Part shown: one piece after another, positions 50,529-64,000 of the stretch
How the letters are laid out: each line of letters opens with the position of its first letter
Position numbering within the stretch: the first letter of the stretch is position 1
Source of the DNA: Pisaster brevispinus
Taxonomy: Eukaryota; Echinodermata; Asteroidea; Forcipulatida; Asteriidae
Length of the DNA: 64,000 nucleotides
NCBI GenBank assembly: GCA_023634235.1
Contig: JAMKCF010000012.1
Span: 17,989,884-18,053,883 of the forward strand
Reading direction: 5' to 3'
Notes under the pieces: model-generated
Seen by the model: only the letters and a program-made list of their open reading frames with translations
Told to the model about the DNA's origin: nothing
Database searches by the model: none
Made by a program: the position numbers and the translations under genes

Positions 50529-50921
50529 AGGTTATGTTTACAATTATAAGGTTGATCATGTGACCAGTATTTGTAAATAAAGGTCATTCAAGATCAGTAT
50601 TGATAATTAAGGTCATGTGACTAATATAAAATGAAGGTGTGTGTGATTGATACTGTTAAATTTGTGGTCAAGTGACTTGAGTGTTCAAAGGGGTCATGTG
50701 ATCAATGATAGGTCATGTGATAAATTTTGTAAAAGTTGTGATGCATCCGTTACTGACAATTTGAATCTTATGACCATTTTGTCAACGGATGTTATGCGAC
50801 CAAAATTATCGGACTGGGTCATGTTACCAATACTGTCAAGTGATATCATGTGACCAACATGCCTATGAGGTCATGTGACCTGATATTGTCCACAAGGTCA
50901 TGTAATCAGTCTAGTATCAGC
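50529..50921. repeat. Degenerate tandem array of GGTCATGTGAC-headed units
   Basis: About 14 units of 19-32 bp each begin ggtcatgtgac or a variant, followed by AT-rich text such as caatactgtcaa. The heads are more alike than the rest of the units. A short open frame across it translates repeat sequence. Confidence 0.7.
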
Positions 50922-51878
50922 TCCCTGAATGAGATTTTGAGCGATGAATTTGTCTTAAACAGAAAAGTTAATAATTCTAATAAGCACTTTGTGCTTCCAA
51001 GATGACGGTGAACAGTCAATGTCATGTAATTTCATGAACTTTTTTTCTAAAATAATGAATCGAATGAAAGAGTTAAACCAGAATTTACTCTTGTATTCAT
51101 ATAAAATGAACTTTTTGCTTGCTTAGTAGCTTATCGGTTTTCAAAATGCATTTTCAGAAAAATTTGCGAGATTACTGATTTTGCATGGATATGATTACTG
51201 CAGGTCTCATATTTTTAACTTGTACAATTATCTGATAAATAGCTTTAAAGAATTGTTTTGAAAAAAAAAAACATGAGAAAAAACATACAAACAAAAAGAT
51301 GCTGTTGATATTTGTTCTTTAATAATATATATATTTTAGGGATACGTTGACTGCACAATTATAACTGAATTTCTGTAGTGAGACACTTTGGTTGTGTGAT
51401 GTTGTAACCAAATAAAGTGCTTGGTATCGATTTCATATTGATAATGACAATTCAGGGTGTGTCTTGCCTGCTTTGTATCAATTTTTTAGGAGAACGGTTT
51501 GGTGTTTCTAAAAAAGAAAGAAGGTGTTCCATTCCAAGAAAGTTTGTGAGTCGGTCTTTCAACCAGGTTATATAAAAAAAAGCGTTAGATTTTTTTGAAC
51601 TCCAACAGTTACTGGTCTTGTTATTAGCTTGATTAAAAAGCAGTATTATTATCATTTGGAATTTGTTTGATGGGAGAGTGAGAGGGGGTATGAGTGAGTG
51701 AACTGAAAAGACATGATAGAAGGAATGTAGCCTTTTTGAAGAGACCTTACTATAAACTAATTAAGGAATAAAAATCAGTGTTTTAACTTAGTCACACAAG
51801 ATGCACTATATGATGTTAGGAGCACTGGTGTATAAAAGTGCTACTTACAACAGTAATAATTCCCCTAGTCAGTTCATT

Positions 51879-52226
51879 TGATACTCAGGAACTGAGTGTT
51901 GATACTCAAGCACTGAGTGATGATACTCAGAGGACTAAGTTTTGATAATCAAGCAGAGAGTTTTGATACTCAAGCACTGAATGATGATACTCAAGTGCTG
52001 AGTTTGATACTCAAGCACTGTGTTGATACTCAAGCACTGTGTTGATACTCAAGCACTGTGTTGATACTCAAGCACTGTGTTGATACTTGAGCACTGAGTG
52101 ATGATACTCAATGACTGAGTGTTGATACTCAAGCACTGAGTGATGGTACTCAATCACTGAGTGATGGTACTCAATCACTGAGTGTTGATACTCAATCACC
52201 GAATATTTATTCTCAAGCGCTGAGTA
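51879..52226. repeat. About 20-bp minisatellite with a dyad in every unit
   Basis: Roughly 17 units follow the consensus tgatactcaagcactgagtg. Four consecutive 19-bp units (ctgtgt variant) near 52004-52080 look recently amplified. Each standard unit holds ACTCA...TGAGT, an inverted pair. Minus-strand open frames in this stretch are repeat translations. Confidence 0.85.
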
Positions 52227-53074
52227 CTTCCTCATTTCCTGAGTAATTTGATGTAATTTTAACAAAATTAATTATGATATCTTGTTCTATTTTTTATAAA
52301 CCCAACACTTGTTGGGTTTGTGGTTAGAATGTATAAGTGGGTTGGAAGGCACAGTTATCATTGTTTTATTTTTCATGGTAAAATTGCTATTAATAAGAAT
52401 GTGATTTCAGTCTTTGGAGCTGATTGTCAGGTTCAGAATTTTGTCCACAGTGGCTTTGAATTCCTTGGTAAACATTTGTATGTTTTCTTTCATAGTGCTG
52501 TCAATCGGTTGTCGGGCTGAAGATTTTTCCTGCTGAAAAATATTGTTCTTTAGCCTGGGATTTTTATGTAAAAGCAACTACTTTTCTGTAAATCAGAGCT
52601 CCTGTTAACACACTTTGTGCGAGACACATTTTGTGATTTCCTCGCAAGTAGATTACCTGAAATCATTTAAAGACATCTATCAATTAAATTCTTGTTGAGG
52701 ATTTTTTTTCTTCTCAAAAATGCCCCAAGGCCTAGTTTCTTTCAAGAAATCTACCACCTGCCACCAATGTGAAAGAAAATATCCAATGTTTTGACCTCCA
52801 TGTTGGTTTTATAATAGTTGTAATGGATTGATACTGTGCCATTAACTTTGGACTTGTTGTTAAACCAATCTTGTTATTCTAAGTTGTATATAATTTTTGT
52901 GGGTTTGATAAAAAAATTGACATAGTATTCCCAGGCTATTGTAGTCTGGCTCCTCTAGTTGCCTTACTTAAGTACCTTTTTCTGCACATCTAGTCCCCTG
53001 ACTCACTTGGTGTTGTATAACTAGACAGTGAAGAGCACTTTGATATAATTGACACTTGGTGTGACTAGACCTTA

Positions 53075-53236
53075 TTCATGCATCCGCCATTTTACACACA
53101 AGTCTATGGGAGTCAAACTGAGGCTCATTGGCAGAATAGGCTGGTGCCTTGTACATTGTGAACTTTTTTCAAAGTGGTTTTAAAATGAAAGTCAGGGAAT
53201 AACACAACAATATGGCGGTGTGATGAGGGTCTATTA
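53075..53236. repeat. Dispersed 'gccatcttg' repeat, copy H
   Basis: It has catccgccattttacac, agtcaaactgaggctcattg, aataggctggtgcc, and the end acaatatggcggtg followed by agggtctatta. Confidence 0.5.
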
Positions 53237-54051
53237 TTGTGATATTAATGATAATGAATTTTTTGAACAATGCATGATAATTATTAGACTTGACCATACG
53301 GGTGTTGAAAATAAGCTGAAATCTTACAATTTTTGTAAAAAAAAAAGTTACTGTCTTTGAATACATTTGTATAGATGTCCAGTGGAAATAGGAAGAGAAA
53401 ACTAGGATTCAAAATAGAGTCTCAAAGATAAAGATGTACAATCCTAGAAAAGATCTAAATGCATGAACTGTATAAATTTACATCAACATTTAGTTTTAAA
53501 AGATCAATAATTAATGTATGCATGGTTTAATGTTTCATAATTGATTAGTTGTAAAGCATTTCAGCACCATTATTGCTGAGCAATTTTTTCCAAACCACAA
53601 TGAATTGAAGGGTTTAAATTTCAAATGCTATTAAATACTTACTTGAGTTGTTCATAATATAAGGGAAAACTTACAAACTTCTTCGTTAGAAAGTATTAGC
53701 TATTTAAGTATGATGATTTTAACTTAAGAATTATTAGAATTGGTTTTCACAAAAAAACAAATTGCACTGTTTAATTTTTAAATGAAACAAGCAACTTCTG
53801 ATAACATTTTTGACTTTTACAACTGACTGAGAATAAAGCTGTTCTGTTTGGTGTTCTGCTACTACTGAATTAAGAGTTATGCTGCTTTGAAAAATATGTA
53901 TGACTAAAATTCTTATCATTTAGAGAATTGTCAAATTCGACTTGTTATTTGTGAAAAAATTGGGCTTGCTACAAGAACGTTGTTTGGTTCACTTATCACA
54001 TAATCTTACATATTACTGAGCCTGTTACTTTAGTTACTGGAAATGGTTATA

Positions 54052-54182
54052 AGGCCGTGTCCGAAACGGCGACTTCGGCTACAGCTACGGCTAGATCGCG
54101 CACGTCTGCCTATTCTTCAACACTGGCAGACGCGCTGATCTAGCTCTAGCTGTAGCTGAAGTCGCCGTGTCGGACACGGCCT
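54052..54182. mobile_element. Near-perfect palindromic MITE with TA target duplication
   Basis: Two arms of about 58 bp, starting aggccgtgtccgaaacggcg and ending cgccgtgtcggacacggcct, differ at only a few positions. They flank a spacer of about 14 bases (tattcttcaacact). TA lies on each side (54050-54051 and 54183-54184). There is no coding capacity. The CpG-rich arms contrast with the AT-rich surroundings. Confidence 0.88.
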
Positions 54183-57072
54183 TAGGATGCATGGTCCTGT
54201 ACATTGATTCTTTTGTTGTTGATGGCTTTAAAGAGTATAGTTTCCGAGTTGATTTGTAAGAGGGATATACACTGATGCATTAATGTTTTGATTTGATTTG
54301 AGTCTCTTAGTCTAATATCCTTAGTTGTTTGTATGTTTTCTTCCTGTAGAGGGAGGGAAGAGTGATTGCATTTTCGTTGACTTATCAAAAACAGAGTTTT
54401 TATTTCATATTGATTTTTTCATAATACCAGTACTACCCTTTAGTTCAAAACAGATGTTTTATTTTTTGTGCGTGATGTTCCAAGCTTCATTTTGTAATTA
54501 ATTAAAATCAACATTGTTTGATTTTGATATTTTTAAAAGCTGCTTTAAAGTAGTTAATCTCAACTAGTTTTCGTTTGCAGATTTTGGGTTTTTTTAATTT
54601 TAAAAAGCTAGGGACCAACATTTGTGATGTGAAGTTGATGAGTGGTTATTGTGAACATTTTATATATAATTCATGAATTTTAAAGTCAGCTATGGTATAC
54701 TAGTTTATTTTGTAAACATCACGTTGGATTAACAAACATTGCACATCAACAAGCCACTTATACAATGTTTTGCTGTGTTCCTAAGTTTTAATTTGTATAT
54801 CACACTTTAAATATCAAACTACCAGTCAGCTCCTATACTCTTTTGAGCAAAAAATTATTCCTGTGTTTTAAAATGTTTTTTTTTTTTTAATGAGTGACTT
54901 TAGGCACTTTTAATCTCACAGATACAAGTATGAAGAGTTTTTGTAAGATGTAGCGGCAATGTGCCTCAGGGTTGTATCACTTGGTCATGCATATACATCT
55001 TGGCCCATAATTACATCTTGTGTTTTGCCGTGCTCTTTTGAGTTTATTATTTTATTTTGTAACCATTAAGTTAATTTTTCTGGCCGATACCTATTTCAAG
55101 CAACAGCATAGTCACTCTGTTGGTGTGACACTAGTTTGAAGAGAAGTTTGGCTTTAAATTTTGTTTTCTTGTCCGGCGAATGGTCGGCATTTGTCATGAC
55201 CCAACCGGATTGTATGAGATTGGGTTGGAATTTAGACCTTCATGGTATATCAAAAGACTATTCTCAGTGATTTTAGATCTTGGATGGGATTCGAACCATC
55301 TGTTTAAATATAGAGTGGACCTTCAGTGTGGTCATCTTACTGTGGTGATCTTTGTGGTTTTTAATGCCTTGGCTTTGTCACTATCAGCAATTCTGAAGCC
55401 TTGTGCTCATAGCAGGTTGTTTCAAAATGGCTGATAGTTCTCAAGCCAAGTAATACTATAGCCATTGAATTCAGAAAACCCAACGGTTGATTGTCCATGA
55501 ATAGATAAAAATCATCCCTAATTACTTTGTCCTTCCAAAGTCTATTTTCCAGTAACAAGGAAGCTTTTAAGAAGCATTAAATTTACCATTAAAAACCAAA
55601 CGAGGCAGTTTTTCCTTGTTGATTAGGATCTAGCATGACCGTGGTTTTTATGACGGTATAGAAATACTTACAATTATTGTCCAAAAAATAAAAGTAAAAA
55701 ATTCAGTAATGTGAGACCGTTAACGTACCTTCATAGGATTAATACAAGTGTAAGAATATTACTAGTTTATAGTTAAGTCCAAAAATTGTAATTGATAAAT
55801 ACGTAGTTTCAGTGATAAATTTAGCATGTTGATAGTCACTTGATCTAGTACATGTTTTGATCTGTCATTGATAACTACTGTCCCCTGCTATCTAATGTTC
55901 TAGCTTTCCGTTAGTTGAGACGTTGAGGTGTTCTGACCATCCGCTGTCATGGTAACAGCTGTTTATGGAGTGGGGAATAAAAGATGCTTACACATGTTTT
56001 GATAAAACATTAACGAGATGTCATGTTTTTGCGTTATTTGAGCTCTGAATCTTCTGAAGTTAAACCCTTAATTCCTTGTATTGTTGACCCAATTTTCTAA
56101 TGCTGCTTAGCAGATACCTAGCCAAGCGAAATTATGGAGGGGCATCAGTCGCTTCTGCTAAGCAAGATGTTTTCTTTGCTATGATTGTGCTTACTAGCTT
56201 TATGAATTTTTCTCAAGAACTGTTTCAAATTAATCACTTTACAGTCAGTTTTAAAGTTTCTCAACAGAAAAACCTGGGACTCTGTTGAGATTGAATGGTA
56301 ACATTGACAAATCCATCAAAGTTAAGCAAACCCGGTTTTGGGATTTTGGAGGATTGATTGCAGCATAGCTATTTTTGTACAACTTCTGCTGTTGTGTTTT
56401 ACCGCCTTTAAATCAAGATAATTTTTGTAGTAGAAGTTATCAAATGAACCACATCTGATGGGCTTGCTCCTTAAGGCATGAAATGCTTCTCACAAATCAT
56501 TAAGCCTGTCAACTATCCAACTTGTAATGCTGGGCTCCTTTCATAAAACGGCAGCACGTGAGATTTTGTCCTTTTGTCTATGAGAAAATTGATACCATCC
56601 ATAATGGAGAATGATCTGACTACACAGTGAAGTTAATTAAGATTTCATCGAAACTAATTTCATGTGTAATGAATACCCAAGGAAAACGATGGCTGGTCAG
56701 ACAGGTTGTAAAATTATACTATGATTGCTAGTAAAGAAAAAGACATTGTATTGCAACTCGTTGTTTCAATGAGTTTGCAATTTGCAGTTAAATGTCCCCC
56801 ATCTACAACCCTCAGCCCCCCCCTCCATTTTTTTTTCCCAACAGCAACAAAACAAAACGAAACAAAACAAAACGAACAATAAAAATCAAACTGTGGAAGC
56901 ATTTGGCATTCAATCTCTCTGTTTGCTGACTGCTCATGCTTTTCAGAGTCATATTTTTGTCACTCACCACCCCCCCTCTTTCAAATTAAAAAGTATTAGC
57001 GGACAAACTTTTGAACAAGCGATACTTTATTTCTATCCCAAAAACTTTAACCGAATTGCTCTACTTATGTAA

Positions 57073-57157
57073 ATTGGAGTAGAACCAATTCAACCAATCT
57101 CTGCACGACCTCTCTGGGTTTCTGCTGGTCACGTGACTTGTTTCCAAAGATGGCGGC
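57073..57157 (+). promoter_or_regulatory. DNAAF9 proximal promoter: three CCAAT boxes, E-box, YY1 motif
   Basis: Seen directly: an inverted CCAAT (ATTGG) at 57073-57077, direct CCAAT boxes at 57085-57089 and 57094-57098, GGTCACGTGAC at 57127-57137, and AAGATGGCGGC at 57147-57157. These match the known sites for NF-Y, USF/TFE-type bHLH factors and YY1. There is no TATA box in the right place. Inference: transcription starts close to the YY1 motif, which typically sits at or just after the start site of TATA-less promoters. I saw no convincing RFX X-box here, though many ciliary genes have one. Confidence 0.65.
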
Positions 57158-57167
57158 ATTTGTTTAG
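57150..57167 (+). other. Minimal upstream ORF in the DNAAF9 5' leader (inside the YY1 motif)
   Basis: ATG GCG GCA TTT GTT TAG encodes five residues and overlaps the YY1 motif. Two further out-of-frame ATGs (57175 and 57194) precede the main start at 57216. Whether they are transcribed depends on the start site. If they are, translation of DNAAF9 would be dampened or would need leaky scanning. Confidence 0.35.
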
Positions 57168-57215
57168 AGTTTCTATGCAGATTTTAGCTGAAAATGTTTC
57201 TGATAAATTGACGCC

Positions 57216-63099
<5,884 letters not shown>

Positions 63100-64000
63100 G
63101 TAAGACAAGACCTTGGCACAAATCCGTGACATTGCGTACTTGACGCATAAAATCATGCCTTCTATAATAAAACATGTCTATGTAATTTATTTGTATGCGA
63201 GGATGTTCTTCTTACCAATGTGATCTAATTACCAGGTATGATATTCCTCCTACTTAAATCTGATTTCCTATTTTTTTGCCCCTAGAAAAATCAGTAATAT
63301 TGTTATTAAATAGTTCAATAAGCTTATGCCACAAATACATAATATACATGTAGGTCTTGTACTCAATAACATTTTTCTACTTATTCGCAAGTGCCTAATA
63401 TCATGCCTGAATTACAGGCTCTCTCCTTTGTTTGCATTTGACAATCTCAGTGATATCTTACAAAAAACAATAAATAGAGCATTATGATAAACTTAAGACA
63501 GAGTAGAATCAGAAAAAAGGCGCTGATAACACAATAAAGCTTAAAACAGCTGATTTTCATTGTGGTCCTCTGCATTCAAAAGTATATTGATTGTTGGTGT
63601 AGGTGGTTGGTTTATTCATTAAAAATACAATGTATCACATGGCAGCCAAGGACTGAATCATGGACATTTTGTTTACCGAGTGGGAAAAAACATTAAAGGT
63701 ACATGTAGTCAAAAAAGAAACAAAACAGAAAAAGCAAGTAAATAAGTGCTGGACACCTGAAGACAAAATTACTTATAAATTATTCATTGGTAAAAAAATT
63801 ATTGTTATAAGCAATATGACCAATGGAAAATAAAAAAATTACTGTGATGTAGGTGTCTACAGGCTTTGCGCTTAAGCTTTTTGTAAAGGAGTCCAGTGGG
63901 TTAGTAAACTGTGTTTTACTTGCCCCTAAGAAGTTTTAGTTGCTCAGATTTTAAACATGTATTCTCATAAATTTTTCTATTTTATGTATTAATGGTAGTA
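63100..64000 (+). other. Start of DNAAF9 intron 5, to the window edge
   Basis: AT-rich sequence without a recognisable exon or repeat. The next DNAAF9 exon must lie further right. Confidence 0.65.

Larger units (their letters stand above)
46820..57070. other. Intergenic region between the unidentified gene and DNAAF9
   Basis: I found no supported exon on either strand. The region contains the dispersed repeats, two tandem arrays and two MITEs listed separately, with AT-rich unique sequence between them. Confidence 0.5.

Noticed and set aside
51879..52226. CRISPR array
   Set aside because: Units are contiguous without unique spacers, and the genome is eukaryotic.
52068..52265. Minus-strand protein with a seven-residue EYQHSVI-type repeat
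   Set aside because: It is the translation of a 20-21 bp minisatellite whose unit length varies out of frame.

Overview
This is a 64 kb piece of an AT-rich animal nuclear genome. Spliced genes with small exons and long introns sit in a dense background of short non-autonomous transposons (MITEs), tRNA-derived SINEs, minisatellites and homopolymer tracts. There are no operons, ribosome binding sites or long intact open frames, so the window is not bacterial or viral. A recognisable cilia-assembly gene and SINE/MITE types common in marine invertebrates suggest a marine deuterostome invertebrate, most likely an echinoderm (starfish-like). That assignment is inference.

Two + strand genes can be supported. 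The first, not identified, occupies about 8.5-46.8 kb. It has two tiny in-frame exons (8516-8575 and 30452-30505) and a terminal coding exon (45689-46048) with an acidic C-terminus, separated by introns of about 22 kb and 15 kb. All three junctions are phase 0. Its 5' end is not recognised and probably lies before the window. The second is the 5' part of DNAAF9 (C20orf194; ciliate Shulin), a factor for outer dynein arm assembly and delivery. Its start codon is at 57216, and five exons join in one frame to encode 135 residues before the gene runs off the right edge. A compact TATA-less promoter lies just upstream: three CCAAT boxes, a GGTCACGTGAC E-box and a YY1 motif.

Layout: 1-8.5 kb is noncoding with MITEs and a dispersed repeat. 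8.5-30.5 kb is the first long intron, with a CTG-rich minisatellite, several MITEs and two weak minus-strand coding-like fragments. 30.5-45.7 kb is the second intron, with tRNA-headed repeats and an 0.8 kb inverted-repeat element containing a SINE and a nested hairpin. 46.8-57.1 kb is intergenic, with two unusual tandem arrays, a 200 bp MITE and a near-perfect 131 bp palindromic MITE. 57.1-64 kb is the start of DNAAF9.

I found no convincing new multi-gene system. The most interesting items are the palindromic MITE family, the composite element, the two tandem arrays with internal dyads, and the DNAAF9 promoter.
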